NCBI RefSeq assembly: GCF_000429945.1
Contig: NZ_AUCV01000053.1
Location: 1 to 38,437 of the forward strand
Length of the DNA: 38,437 bases
DNA from: Desulfogranum japonicum DSM 18378
GTDB lineage: Bacteria; Desulfobacterota; Desulfobulbia; Desulfobulbales; Desulfobulbaceae
Direction: 5' to 3'
Below the pieces are notes generated by a model. That model did no database searches. It had not been told where the DNA came from and saw only the letters and a list, made by a program, of their open reading frames with translations. The translations under genes and the position numbers were made by a program. Below, piece after piece: positions 1-8,649 of the stretch. How positions within the stretch are numbered: the first letter of the stretch is position 1; each line of letters starts with the position of its first letter.

Positions 1-2
1 TG

Positions 3-215
3 GCGACAACGCTGACATGGGTTTATGCGGCTCGACTGCAAAAGGCGCCCGATCGCAAATATAAAGTTCGCGGCCGTTCCGGATTTGCATTTTCAGATGT
101 CCGAAGAATTATAGCCGAGGCCGCATTGAGTGAGGATTTTCAATCGATTTGCCCGTTACCGAGGCAAAAGACGCAAAAATCTTTTGTCAGAACACTGCTA
201 CGCATGGTCGCGTAG
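3..215 (+). CDS. C-terminal fragment of an unidentified protein, possibly a transposase
   Basis: An open frame runs from the left edge of the window to a TAG at 213-215, giving about 70 residues with no start inside the window. The peptide is rich in Arg and Lys (for example KYKVRGRSGF and FSDVRRIIAEAALSEDF), and its tail resembles the basic C-termini of DDE transposases. That resemblance is only an impression and no catalytic residue is present to confirm it. The next 547 bases hold no gene, which fits the end of an inserted element, but no terminal inverted repeat was found. It could equally be the end of an ordinary gene. Confidence 0.35.
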   Translation, partial: ATTLTWVYAARLQKAPDRKYKVRGRSGFAFSDVRRIIAEAALSEDFQSICPLPRQKTQKSFVRTLLRMVA

Positions 216-762
216 GGGAACCGGGATCGGCGATGTGATAATTTCCAGGAAACTTTAGTTACGCATATATATGCAGGTTTATATAACCTCAGAGAAAACA
301 TGTGGACACGTCAAAGAGAAGGTCAACTATTCATATGGGCTCATCAAATGGCATTGTTTATGCGAAACTATAGAAGCCCTCTGCCCTAACTTGATGCAGG
401 TTTTGGGGGATGCAGTACTCAAATTTCTCCAATTCTCCCCCTCTTCTCCCCCTAAATTCACCCATCTGAGTATCTCTTTTTCCTTCCTTTGCTTGATTGT
501 TGCGAACTGCTCTTCACTATACCATTTACTCTAATGTTGGAGGAGTGTGTGGTTACCAGAAAATATGGAATGTCTTTGTCTCTGCATTTTGCTGATGAAT
601 CGTGAAAAAAGTGAAATGGTCTACTCGTTTCACAGGTGCTTTGTGCGTACCTGAAAGGCAGACAACTGAAGCCAACTACTCTTTAACGGAATGCCTACGT
701 CCCTGGTTAGCGAGCTGGTTCCCTGGCCTGGGGATTACATACTACCAAGAGGAGGAGAGAAC
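216..762. other. Intergenic region without a recognised gene
   Basis: No convincing coding sequence was found. The longest open frame (271-534) has no ribosome binding site and a composition unlike the neighbouring genes. A GGAGGAG ribosome binding site at 751-757 marks the start of the membrane protein at 763. A frame extending upstream to 691 has no such site and was not used. Confidence 0.5.
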
Positions 763-1725
763 ATGGAACCGTGGAGTTTGAATACGCTGTTGATATGTTT
801 TGGCGGAGGTATTTTTGGTGCTGCTTTGGGAGGACTGTGGGCGTTTGTCCTTTGTGGTTTCATTGTTCTCGGAGGTTGCTTGGTTGTGCTTGCTGGTGGA
901 GGTGATTTCATTTTGCTGCAAGTCGGTTTGGGCCCAGTTTTTGGACCTCATATCGGATTTTTAGGAGGAGTCATTGCTGTCAGTTATTCCGCGGGAGTAA
1001 GAAAAAATCTTCCCTCGGCAACAGGCAAGGATATTCTTTCACCGCTGGTTGGTACGAGTTGGGATGTTCTCTTGGTTGGTGGATTAGCAGCGCTGGCAGC
1101 TCATTCACTGTTACAGGTACTGGTTCAGGTTCCTGTCATAAAATCTTTTGATTGCATTGCCCTTTCCATTGTTCTGGTGACCTTTGTGGCCCGTTTGTTG
1201 TTTCACCAGGAAATGCCATGGGGTAACACTGCTTCCATTAAAGAGCATGGTTGGCTGGGTACCAGCAATTATGCCATTTCCTGGGTTCCATGGATGTCAC
1301 CGCCTTCGCGTTTACTGGTTGTCGGTTTTGGTGCTGGAATCCTGTCTGCTGCTCTGGCAATGGGAACCAAAACCGTTCTTGATCCAATGGCTGCGGATGG
1401 TCAAATTTCTGGAGCTGCTGCTTTTGTGGTTCCCCTTATTCTCGGCTGGGCTCTGGCTGCAATCTGTCTTGCGGGTTTGAACCTGGCAACAGGAGAAATT
1501 CAAAAATTTCCTGTCTGGCATTGCATGGCAATTTTGTCTGCACTTGCCTATCTCCATTTCGGCTCACTGCTCATAGCAGGTCTGGTTGGTATTGCTGCCG
1601 CCTTTTTTCAGGAGTTATGCGCCCGTATGTTCTGGAATCATGGTTCGAATCATCTCGATCCACCAGCTGCTGCCATTGCTCTAGGCACTTTTATTCTCAA
1701 TACAATACATAATTCCATGATGTAA
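763..1725 (+). CDS. Polytopic inner-membrane protein upstream of the BMC locus
   Basis: This encodes 320 residues, dominated by roughly eight or nine Gly/Ala/Leu-rich hydrophobic stretches separated by short loops, so it is an integral inner-membrane protein. The ATG at 763 was chosen because a strong GGAGGAG site lies six bases upstream. I do not recognise a named transporter family. It ends eleven bases before the DUF190 gene, so the two are almost certainly co-transcribed and may act together. One inference is a transporter or channel with a PII-like partner. A link with the microcompartment genes that begin about 1 kb downstream is possible but separated by a 570-base gap containing a repeat element. 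Confidence 0.75.
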   Translation: MEPWSLNTLLICFGGGIFGAALGGLWAFVLCGFIVLGGCLVVLAGGGDFILLQVGLGPVFGPHIGFLGGVIAVSYSAGVRKNLPSATGKDILSPLVGTSWDVLLVGGLAALAAHSLLQVLVQVPVIKSFDCIALSIVLVTFVARLLFHQEMPWGNTASIKEHGWLGTSNYAISWVPWMSPPSRLLVVGFGAGILSAALAMGTKTVLDPMAADGQISGAAAFVVPLILGWALAAICLAGLNLATGEIQKFPVWHCMAILSALAYLHFGSLLIAGLVGIAAAFFQELCARMFWNHGSNHLDPPAAAIALGTFILNTIHNSMM

Positions 1726-1736
1726 GGGGGAATCTT

Positions 1737-2117
1737 ATGGCGAGTGAACAACTTAAAAGGGTGAAAATCTACATTGGGGAGCATGACACCCATGAAGGGA
1801 AAAAACTCTATCACGTTCTTCTCGACACTTTGAAAAATGCGGGAATCGCAGGGGCGACGGCGCTGCGAGGTATTGCCGGCTTTGCGGCTGGAGAGCGTAT
1901 ACATGAGGCTAAACCTCTGCAATCTGAAGAGAACTTGCCGATCATCATTGAGGTCGTGGACAAGGAAGAGCGGCTTCAGGCTGTTCTGCCGACCATCAGT
2001 CAGATGGTGACCCAGGGGCTTATTACCGAAGAACCGGTGAATGTACTTGCCTACCATCATCCTTCCTGTGGAGATGGGGGAGATGGGCCGGCTGCTTGTG
2101 ATCTGTCAAAAAAATAG
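1737..2117 (+). CDS. DUF190 family protein (PII-like fold)
   Basis: This encodes 126 residues. The N-terminal VKIYIGEHD, followed by a helix with KLYHVLLDTLKNAGIAGATALRGIAGF and a later LPIIIEVVDKEERLQAVLPTI segment, is the typical arrangement of DUF190 (PF02641) proteins, which adopt a small ferredoxin/PII-like fold. Members often sit beside membrane proteins, including CrcB-type channels, and are thought to be regulatory. An AAGGGGG ribosome binding site precedes the ATG. Residues after about 108 (a Gly/Asp/Cys-rich tail with HHPSCGDGG) are not part of the family core and might bind metal, which is a guess. Confidence 0.85.
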   Translation: MASEQLKRVKIYIGEHDTHEGKKLYHVLLDTLKNAGIAGATALRGIAGFAAGERIHEAKPLQSEENLPIIIEVVDKEERLQAVLPTISQMVTQGLITEEPVNVLAYHHPSCGDGGDGPAACDLSKK

Positions 2118-2126
2118 AATCAGAAT

Positions 2127-2234
2127 GTAACCGTTCACCAGTACCCCATTTTCGTCCGATCAGGCCTCATCGCATAGCCAACTATAGCGAAGAGGCCTGC
2201 TTGAACGAACCTGGAGCACTGGATAAACGGTTAC
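2127..2234. repeat. Small inverted-repeat element, copy 1 (MITE/REP-like)
   Basis: This 108-bp segment begins GTAACCGTTCACCAGTACCC and ends with GGAGCACTGGATAAACGGTTAC, so its termini are imperfect inverted repeats starting GTAACCGTT. Its left half, including the block CAGGCCTCATCGC, recurs at 22271-22349. It lies directly after the DUF190 stop codon and has no coding capacity. Confidence 0.65.
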
Positions 2235-2684
2235 AGTTATCGGGTTATGCCGGTTTTTTAATATCCCGATGAATTGTTTCATAAGAACAACGAGTCAGGC
2301 TGATGCATGGTATGCCTCATTGTCGATCTGCAGGTCTTTTTGTACGTGAATGTTTTTTTTGTCTCACCCTTAAACCCCCTTTTTGGGGGGGAGGAAATCC
2401 TCCTTTCACGGGATTGTTCCTTCAGTCCGCAATAGGTTTAATGGGTGGTACGAAGAATAGACCGCGTGTCTCATGTTTTGAAAACATCATGAGAAATGTT
2501 CGGGAGAATCAGACAGGGTGGTGAAGAGCCAGGTATCCCTGTCAACGTGATGTGCAGGCAGGTCCTGCCTGATGTGGGATTGTTCCCCAGTGGATCATCC
2601 CTCAGTAATCAGCAAATGAGGCGGTAGACACATACATACTGCACCGCTTCTTCACTCAACTTCGATTCTTAGGGAGGATCACCG
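2235..2684. other. Leader region of the BMC operon
   Basis: There is no convincing gene in this stretch. It contains a C-run/G-run stem (CCCCC-TTTTT-GGGGG near 2370-2386) that could act as a weak terminator, a 17-base palindrome at 2555-2571, and an AGGGAGG ribosome binding site at 2671-2677 for the first shell gene. No sigma-70 or sigma-54 promoter could be assigned with confidence. The operon promoter is expected here because everything downstream reads in one direction. Confidence 0.5.
2555..2571. promoter_or_regulatory. 17-base palindrome, candidate operator
   Basis: CAGGCAGG and CCTGCCTG are perfect inverted arms around one central T. The site lies 114 bases upstream of the first shell gene in the only long gap before the operon. 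This is consistent with a regulator binding site, but no regulator for it was identified nearby. Confidence 0.35.
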
Positions 2685-2972
2685 ATGATTAAAGAGGCTT
2701 TAGGGATGATTGAAACCAAGGGTCTTGTAGCCAGTATCGAGGCATGTGATGCAATGGTCAAGGCTGCCAATGTCACCCTGATCGGTCAAAAACAGATCGG
2801 TGCAGGACTTGTAACAGCAATGGTTCGCGGCGATGTCGGTGCTGTGAAAGCTGCCACAGATGCCGGTGCTGCTGCGGCTCAAAAAGTTGGCGAGGTTATT
2901 TCCGTGCATGTCATTCCTCGTCCTCATACCGATGTGGAAATTATTCTGCCCCAAGGCGCAACCGCAGAGTAA
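2685..2972 (+). CDS. pduA: BMC-H hexameric shell protein, PduA/PduJ type
   Basis: This encodes 95 residues covering a single canonical BMC domain (PF00936). The hallmark [30 protein letters not shown], the pore-region stretch [26 protein letters not shown] and the terminal [15 protein letters not shown] are all present. Such proteins form hexagonal tiles that make up most shell facets, and the central pore passes small substrates and products. The ATG at 2685 follows an AGGGAGG site. It is the first gene of the long co-directional locus. PduA and PduJ cannot be separated from sequence alone, so the symbol denotes the family. Confidence 0.93.
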   Translation: MIKEALGMIETKGLVASIEACDAMVKAANVTLIGQKQIGAGLVTAMVRGDVGAVKAATDAGAAAAQKVGEVISVHVIPRPHTDVEIILPQGATAE

Positions 2973-3051
2973 GTGCATTCGAACAACAGACGACACGAAC
3001 CAGCGAAATTCGGCAGAGACCGAGTAAGAGAACATCCTGGAGGAAAGGCAA

Positions 3052-3858
3052 GTGCAAGAACAATTGATTGAAAAAGTAATGCAGGAAGTCATGCGGCGCG
3101 TTGGAGGAGCAGAGGCAGCACCGGAAACCAAGAAAGAAGAATCTCCGGCAGCTGCAGTCAGAGAAGAATTAGTTCAGGTAACGGAGTTTGTCGGTGCCGG
3201 CATGGGTGATACCATGGGTATCGTCATTGCCAACCTGGATTCCAATATCCATGAAATCATGGGTTTTGATAAAAAATATCGTTCCATCGGTGTTATCGGT
3301 GGCAGAACCGGAGCCGGACCACACCTGATGGCGGCAGATGACGCCGTTAAAGCCACCAACACAGAGATAATTCGTGTGGAAATGCCACGTGACACCAAGG
3401 GTGGAGCTGGTCACGGTAACTTAATCGTATTCGGTGCAGAAGATGTTTCCGATGCGCGCCGTGCTGTGGAAGTTACCCTGGAAGTTCTGCCAAAATATTT
3501 TGGTGATGTTTATGCCAACGATGCCGGCTACACCGAGCTGCAGTATTCGGCACGTGCCTCCAAATGTCTCAACTTTGCTTTGGGCGCACCTGAAGGAGCA
3601 GCCTTTGGACTCATTCTTGGAGCACCTGCTGTTGTAGGTATGCTGATGATTGATTCTGCGGTCAAGGCGGCAGATGTCAAGATTGTCGGCTATGGCTCAC
3701 CTGCAAACAATACCTCCCTGACCAATGAAGTGTTTATCTGGGTAACCGGAGACTCCGGAGCCGTGCGTCAGGCAGTTATGGCAGGACGTGATGTGGGCAA
3801 CAAGTTACTTGGTGCCTGGGGTCAGGAACCAAAGAGTCAGACCACGCCATATATTTAG
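3052..3858 (+). CDS. pduB: Tandem-BMC shell protein PduB
   Basis: This encodes 268 residues, close to the usual PduB length of about 270, and starts at GTG with a GGAGGA site at 3039-3044. Two BMC folds form a trimeric tile, with the GGRTGAGPHLMAADDAVKATN and GYGSPANNTSLTNEVFIWVTGDSGAVRQAV regions typical of PduB. Residues 1-19 (QEQLIEKVMQEVMRRVGG) form a short amphipathic helix, followed by an Ala/Glu/Pro linker. In Salmonella the equivalent PduB N-terminus tethers the enzyme core to the shell. A longer first intergenic gap (79 bases) separates it from the PduA gene. Confidence 0.93.
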   Translation: MQEQLIEKVMQEVMRRVGGAEAAPETKKEESPAAAVREELVQVTEFVGAGMGDTMGIVIANLDSNIHEIMGFDKKYRSIGVIGGRTGAGPHLMAADDAVKATNTEIIRVEMPRDTKGGAGHGNLIVFGAEDVSDARRAVEVTLEVLPKYFGDVYANDAGYTELQYSARASKCLNFALGAPEGAAFGLILGAPAVVGMLMIDSAVKAADVKIVGYGSPANNTSLTNEVFIWVTGDSGAVRQAVMAGRDVGNKLLGAWGQEPKSQTTPYI

Positions 3859-3870
3859 GAGGTGTGTCCA

Positions 3871-5538
3871 ATGGCAAAACGACAAAAAAGATTTGAGGTT
3901 CTGGCAGATCGTGCGGTCAATCAGGACGGCTTCATCAAGGAATGGATGGAAGTCGGTCTGATTGCTCTGGACAGCCCCCAGGACCCGACTCCCTCCATAT
4001 GTATTGAGCAGGGCAAGGTTGTGGAAATGGACGGCAAAAAACGCGATCAGTTTGACATGATCGATGCCTGGATTGCCGATCACACCATCGTGACTGAAGT
4101 GGCAGAAGAAGTCATGGCTATGGATTCATTGACCATTGCCCGTATGCTGGTGGACATCAATGTTCCCAGGAAAGAGATTGTACGTCTTTCCGTGGGCATG
4201 ACCCCTGCAAAATATGTGGATGTACTCAAACGCCTGAACGTGGTTGAGTTGATGATGGCCATGCAGAAACTGCGCAGCCGAAGCACACCTTCCAATCAGG
4301 CCCATGTAACCAATGTAAAAGATTCTGCACCATTGCTGGCAGCTGATGCGGCCGAGGCAACCCTGCGTGGTTTTGCTGAAATTGAAACCACCGTGGGTGT
4401 GGGGCGATATGCTCCCATGAACGCGCTGTCCCTGCTGGTCGGTGGACAGACCGGACGTCCCGGTGTACTGGCCCAGTGCGCTGTTGAGGAAGCCCTGGAG
4501 CTGACCATGGGAATGCGCGGTCTCACCCATTATGCTGAGACAGTTTCCGTATATGGTACAGAGCAGGTGTTTGTTGATGGTGACGATACACCATGGTCAA
4601 AGGCATTTCTTGCCTCTGCCTATGCATCACGCGGTCTGAAGATGCGCTACACTTCAGGAACTGGATCTGAAGTACAGATGGGATATGCAGAAGGCAAATC
4701 CATGCTCTACCTGGAGATCCGCTGCATTATGGTGACCAAGGGTGCCGGTGTTCAGGGACTGCAGAACGGTTCCATCAGCTGTATCGGCGTACCAGGCGCT
4801 GTACCTGCAGGTATTCGGGCGGTACTGGCTGAAAACGTGGCTACTGTGCTGAATGACCTGGAAGTTGCCTCCGGTAATGACCAGACCTTCACCCATTCAC
4901 CCATCCGTAACACCGCCAGGATGCTCATGCAGTTTCTGCCGGGAACTGATTTTATTTTCTCTGGTTATTCCGCATCTCCCAACTATGACAACATGTTTGC
5001 CGGTTCCACCCATGACGTGGACGACTACGACGATATGTTGGTCCTGCAGCGCGACCTGCAGACAGATATGTCTCTGAACCCGGTAAGTGAGGAAGATGTC
5101 ATTGCTGTGCGTAACCGTGCGGTACTTGCGCTGAAAGCAGTTTTTGAAGAACTCCGCCTGCCTCCGATTACCGATGCCGAGGTGGAAGCAGCGACCTATG
5201 CACATGGCTCGAAAGATATGCCGGATCGTAATGTGCCCGAGGATCTCCGTGCTGTGGATGAGATGATGCAGCGGGGTACAACCGGCCTGGATGTAGTGCA
5301 GGCTCTGGCGAAACGCGGTTTCCAGGACGTAGCGGAAAGTGTACTCAATATGCTCAAAGGCAAGGTGAGTGGCGACTATCTGCACACTTCAGCAATTTTT
5401 GACAAAGATTTCAACGTTATTTCCGCAGTCAATGATCCCAATACCTACACGGGCCCCGGTACCGGTTATCGCCTGGAAGGAGAGCGTTGGGATCTGCTGA
5501 AAAATATTCCGGCTGCCATCAGTCCTGAAGACGTCTGA
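3871..5538 (+). CDS. pduC: B12-dependent diol/glycerol dehydratase, large subunit
   Basis: This encodes 555 residues from the ATG at 3871, which follows an AGGAGG site at 3857-3862. A GTG three codons earlier overlaps that site and was rejected. It is the catalytic alpha subunit (TIM barrel) that converts 1,2-propanediol or glycerol to the aldehyde using adenosylcobalamin. Conserved blocks include RFEVLADRAVNQDGF, MAMQKLRSRSTPSNQAHVTN, YAETVSVYGTE, GLQNGSISCIGVPGAVP, NDQTFTHS and VEAATYAHGSKDMPDRN. Several positions (DLEVAS, DFIFSGYSA, GPGTGYR) look more like glycerol dehydratase DhaB than Salmonella PduC, so the natural substrate is uncertain. There is no N-terminal targeting extension, so encapsulation would rely on the D and E subunits. 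Confidence 0.95.
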   Translation: MAKRQKRFEVLADRAVNQDGFIKEWMEVGLIALDSPQDPTPSICIEQGKVVEMDGKKRDQFDMIDAWIADHTIVTEVAEEVMAMDSLTIARMLVDINVPRKEIVRLSVGMTPAKYVDVLKRLNVVELMMAMQKLRSRSTPSNQAHVTNVKDSAPLLAADAAEATLRGFAEIETTVGVGRYAPMNALSLLVGGQTGRPGVLAQCAVEEALELTMGMRGLTHYAETVSVYGTEQVFVDGDDTPWSKAFLASAYASRGLKMRYTSGTGSEVQMGYAEGKSMLYLEIRCIMVTKGAGVQGLQNGSISCIGVPGAVPAGIRAVLAENVATVLNDLEVASGNDQTFTHSPIRNTARMLMQFLPGTDFIFSGYSASPNYDNMFAGSTHDVDDYDDMLVLQRDLQTDMSLNPVSEEDVIAVRNRAVLALKAVFEELRLPPITDAEVEAATYAHGSKDMPDRNVPEDLRAVDEMMQRGTTGLDVVQALAKRGFQDVAESVLNMLKGKVSGDYLHTSAIFDKDFNVISAVNDPNTYTGPGTGYRLEGERWDLLKNIPAAISPEDV

Positions 5539-5567
5539 GCCGCCTAAGCATAGAAGGAGCATTGATC

Positions 5568-6212
5568 ATGAAAATTTCTGAAGAGATGGTCAAGGAGATC
5601 ATCCTTGAAGTTATGGGCCAAATGCAGCCCCCTGCCTCTGCATCAGCCCCTGCATCGACTGCGGCTCCGGTGCCGTTGAATCTGCGGGAAACAGGTGATG
5701 CTGTTGTTGGAAAAGATAAAAATGAAGTGGTGATAGGTCTTCCGCCTGCATTTGGGAACACCATGACCCAGACCATTATCCACATACCTCACCAGGATGT
5801 ATTGCGTGAGGTCATGGCCGGTATTGAAGAGGAAGGACTCAAAGCCAGGCTCGTAAAAGTCAATCGTACTGCTGATGTGGGCTTTATCGGCCATGAGGCT
5901 GCCAAGCTGAGCGGTTCCGGTATTGGTATTGGCATTATTTCCCGTGGAACATCTGTGATTCATCAGCGTGACCTTGCGCCATTGCAGAACCTGGAGCTGT
6001 TTTCCCAGGCCCCACTGGTGGAGTTGGAAACATTCCGTGCCATGGGCAGAAATGCTGCCAAGTATGCCAAAGGGGAGAATCCCTCTCCGGTTCCGGTACG
6101 TAACGATCCCATGGCGAGACCAAAATACCAGGGACTTGCAGCCTTGCTGCATAACAAGGAAACCCAGTTGGTGGATCGTCATAAATCTACCAAGGAACTC
6201 GCCCTGGCGTGA
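5568..6212 (+). CDS. pduD: Diol/glycerol dehydratase, medium subunit with targeting peptide
   Basis: This encodes 214 residues from the ATG at 5568, with an AAGGAG site at 5554-5559. It is the beta subunit, which helps hold the B12 cofactor. The core from about residue 45 (NEVVIGLPPAFGNTMTQTIIHIPH, then GIIISRGTSVIHQRDL-type residues) matches the family. Residues 1-19 (KISEEMVKEIILEVMGQM) form an amphipathic helix, joined to the core by an Ala/Pro/Ser-rich linker. This is the classic encapsulation signal that directs the dehydratase into the compartment. A TTG two codons upstream was rejected as start. Confidence 0.94.
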   Translation: MKISEEMVKEIILEVMGQMQPPASASAPASTAAPVPLNLRETGDAVVGKDKNEVVIGLPPAFGNTMTQTIIHIPHQDVLREVMAGIEEEGLKARLVKVNRTADVGFIGHEAAKLSGSGIGIGIISRGTSVIHQRDLAPLQNLELFSQAPLVELETFRAMGRNAAKYAKGENPSPVPVRNDPMARPKYQGLAALLHNKETQLVDRHKSTKELALA

Positions 6213-6272
6213 TCTGGTGTCTGACACCAGACAATTTTTTTGAGATCCAAATCAATAACGGAGGAAGAGCAG

Positions 6273-6812
6273 ATGGCTCAATCTCAACAAGATACAGCCG
6301 CACAGGATGCCATTGCGGCAATGGTCAAGCAGGTACTGGCAGCCATGAATCAGGGAGGGACGCAGCCATCTGCGTCTGCTCCTGCCCAGAGCAGCGGGCA
6401 CCTTGATGCAAAAAAGGATTATCCTCTGGCTGCCAAGCGTCCGGATCTGGTTCAATCCGCCAGCGGACTGCAATTAAACGATATCACCCTGGAGAAGGTG
6501 GTTTCCGGTCAGATTAAGTTTGAAGATATCAAAATTCGACCTGAAACCCTGGAGTATCAGGCGCAGATCGCAGAGAGTGCCGGTCGGCCACATCTTGCGG
6601 CAAACATGCGTCGCGCAGCGGAATTGACCCGTGTACCCGATGCCAGGGTACTGGAAATCTACAACTCCCTGCGGCCATATCGCTGCACCAAACAGGAGAT
6701 GCTCGACATCGCCGCAGAGCTGGAAAATCAGTATCAGGCGAAAATATGTGCAGCCCTGGTGCGTGAGGCAGCGGACGTGTATGAAAAAGCAGGTCGTCTG
6801 AAAGCCGCGTAA
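6273..6812 (+). CDS. pduE: Diol/glycerol dehydratase, small subunit
   Basis: This encodes 179 residues from the ATG at 6273 with a GGAGGA site at 6260-6265. An in-frame TTG at 6240 lacks such a site. It is the gamma subunit of the dehydratase. The core begins near residue 45 (KKDYPLAAKRPDLVQSASGLQLNDITLEKV) and includes IRPETLEYQAQIAE and ELTRVPDARVLEIYNSLRPYRCT, all typical of PduE/DhaE. The N-terminal stretch DAIAAMVKQVLAAMNQ is an additional short amphipathic helix, followed by a disordered Gly/Ser/Gln linker, so both D and E appear to carry encapsulation peptides. It ends seven bases before pduG. Confidence 0.93.
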   Translation: MAQSQQDTAAQDAIAAMVKQVLAAMNQGGTQPSASAPAQSSGHLDAKKDYPLAAKRPDLVQSASGLQLNDITLEKVVSGQIKFEDIKIRPETLEYQAQIAESAGRPHLAANMRRAAELTRVPDARVLEIYNSLRPYRCTKQEMLDIAAELENQYQAKICAALVREAADVYEKAGRLKAA

Positions 6813-6819
6813 GTATGCC

Positions 6820-8649
6820 ATGGTACTGATCGCAGGCGTAGACATAGGCAATAATACCACAGAGGTAGCTGTCGCTGAGGTCAATGACCGCGGTGAGGCT
6901 ACCTTCCGTGGGCAGAGCCTTGTACGGACCATCGGCATCAAGGGCACCATGCGCAATGTGAGTGGTATTATCGATGCTCTGGATCAGGCACTCCAGCCTT
7001 TACAGATACCCCGTAAAGAACTGGCCGGTGTCCTGCTGAACGAGGCAACTCCAGTCATCGGAGATGTTGCCATGGAAACGATCACAGAGACGGTCATCAC
7101 CGAATCTGCCATGATCGGGCATAATCCCACAACCCCCGGCGGTATGGGGCTGGGGACTGGTATTACCAGGAGTATTGCTGACCTGGGTACAGCCTCAACT
7201 GATCAGGAATACATAGTAATTGTTTCACGGGAAACAAATTTTCAACTGGCAGCTGACCTGCTTAACCAGGCAGTAAATCGCGGAGTCCGGATCAACGGAG
7301 CTATAGTACAGCTCGACGACGGGGTTCTGATTCATAACCGGCTCAGCCAACCCATCCCCATAGTGGATGAGGTGCGTTATGTGGATAGGGTTCCTGTTGG
7401 CATGTTTGCAGCTGTTGAGGTGGCCTCCGTGGGCAGGAGCATTGAGAAGCTTTCCAACCCCTACGACATTGCCACACTGTTTAACCTGGAGGCAGACCAG
7501 ACCAGAAACATCGTACCAATTGCCAGGGCCTTGACCGGTGTACGCAGTGCTGTGGTTATCAAAACACCCCGCGGAGATATTCAGGAGCGAAGAATCCCTG
7601 CAGGCAGCCTTACCCTGATCGGCGACAAGGCGACGGTTCAGGTTCCGGTGGACGAGGGTGCGGAAGTCATCATGGACAAGGTTGATGAGGTCCAGCCCCT
7701 GACAGAGATCCGTGCAGAGCCTGGTACCAATGTTGGTGGGATGTTTGAAACCGTACGTCGTGTCATGGCTGATCTCACCAATCAACCGGTGGGAGAAATC
7801 CTGGTACAGGACATTATTGCCGTTGATACGCTGGTTCCCCAGCAGGTACAGGGAAATCTGGCAGGCGAGTATGCCTTGGGGAACGCCGTAGGTTTAGCCG
7901 CCATGGTGCAGACACAGAAACTGCCCATGCAGATGCTGGCCCGTAAACTCCAGGAAGAGATACAGGTACCGGTTACCGTTGCCGGGGTTGAAGCGGAGAT
8001 GGCTATACATGGAGCACTGACTACCCCCGGAACCAAGGCGCCATTGGCCATCCTTGATCTGGGCGGAGGTTCCACAGATGCGTCTCTGATTCAGGAATCG
8101 GGTGTTGTCCGCTCCACCCATCTGGCAGGTGCGGGCGATATGGTGACCCTGCTCATAGATAAAGAGCTGGGGTTGGATGATCTTGATCTGGCTGAGCGCA
8201 TCAAATTTTATCCCCTGGCTAAGGTTGAGACCCTGTTTCACCTGCGCCACGAAGATGGTTCGGTGGAGTTTTTTGACGCTCCCATGGATCCTCGGTTATT
8301 TGGCCGGGTGGTGGTGATGTCTGAGCTCGGCCCCCAGCCTCTGCCTGTTCAGGATCCCATCGGCAGAGTGGCCGAGGTGCGGAGAAAAGCAAAAGAAAAG
8401 GTTTTTGTTCGCAACTCGCTACGGGCGTTGGCAGGTGTCGCGCCTGGAGGGAACATCAGGCTGATAGATTTTGTCACCCTGGTTGGCGGATCTTCCCTTG
8501 ATTTTGAAATACCCAAAATGATTTCCGACGTATTGTTGGAATACGGTGTCGTTACTGGCCGGGCAAATGTTCGCGGCAGCCAGGGACCTCGCAATGCAGT
8601 GGCAACAGGACTTGTCCTGACCAGTGCAGGGACAGGATATGGATCGTGA
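6820..8649 (+). CDS. pduG: Dehydratase reactivase, large subunit
   Basis: This encodes 609 residues, matching the roughly 610 of PduG/DdrA. It is an Hsp70-like ATPase that, with the small subunit, swaps damaged cobalamin out of the dehydratase. ATPase signatures are visible: GVDIGNNTTEVAVAE at the N-terminus and LAILDLGGGSTDASLI near residue 410. The segment GHNPTTPGGMGLGTG is also a family hallmark. The ATG lies seven bases after pduE and its 3' end overlaps pduH by 11 bases, so the four enzyme genes and the reactivase are translationally linked. Confidence 0.94.
   Translation: MVLIAGVDIGNNTTEVAVAEVNDRGEATFRGQSLVRTIGIKGTMRNVSGIIDALDQALQPLQIPRKELAGVLLNEATPVIGDVAMETITETVITESAMIGHNPTTPGGMGLGTGITRSIADLGTASTDQEYIVIVSRETNFQLAADLLNQAVNRGVRINGAIVQLDDGVLIHNRLSQPIPIVDEVRYVDRVPVGMFAAVEVASVGRSIEKLSNPYDIATLFNLEADQTRNIVPIARALTGVRSAVVIKTPRGDIQERRIPAGSLTLIGDKATVQVPVDEGAEVIMDKVDEVQPLTEIRAEPGTNVGGMFETVRRVMADLTNQPVGEILVQDIIAVDTLVPQQVQGNLAGEYALGNAVGLAAMVQTQKLPMQMLARKLQEEIQVPVTVAGVEAEMAIHGALTTPGTKAPLAILDLGGGSTDASLIQESGVVRSTHLAGAGDMVTLLIDKELGLDDLDLAERIKFYPLAKVETLFHLRHEDGSVEFFDAPMDPRLFGRVVVMSELGPQPLPVQDPIGRVAEVRRKAKEKVFVRNSLRALAGVAPGGNIRLIDFVTLVGGSSLDFEIPKMISDVLLEYGVVTGRANVRGSQGPRNAVATGLVLTSAGTGYGS

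Noticed and set aside
271-534. Open frame of 87 codons in the left intergenic region
   Set aside because: It has no ribosome binding site, and its composition and hydrophobic pattern are not protein-like.
2303-2524. Open frame of 73 codons upstream of pduA
   Set aside because: It includes a G-run/C-run hairpin and low-complexity residues. There is no ribosome binding site and it lies in a likely regulatory leader.
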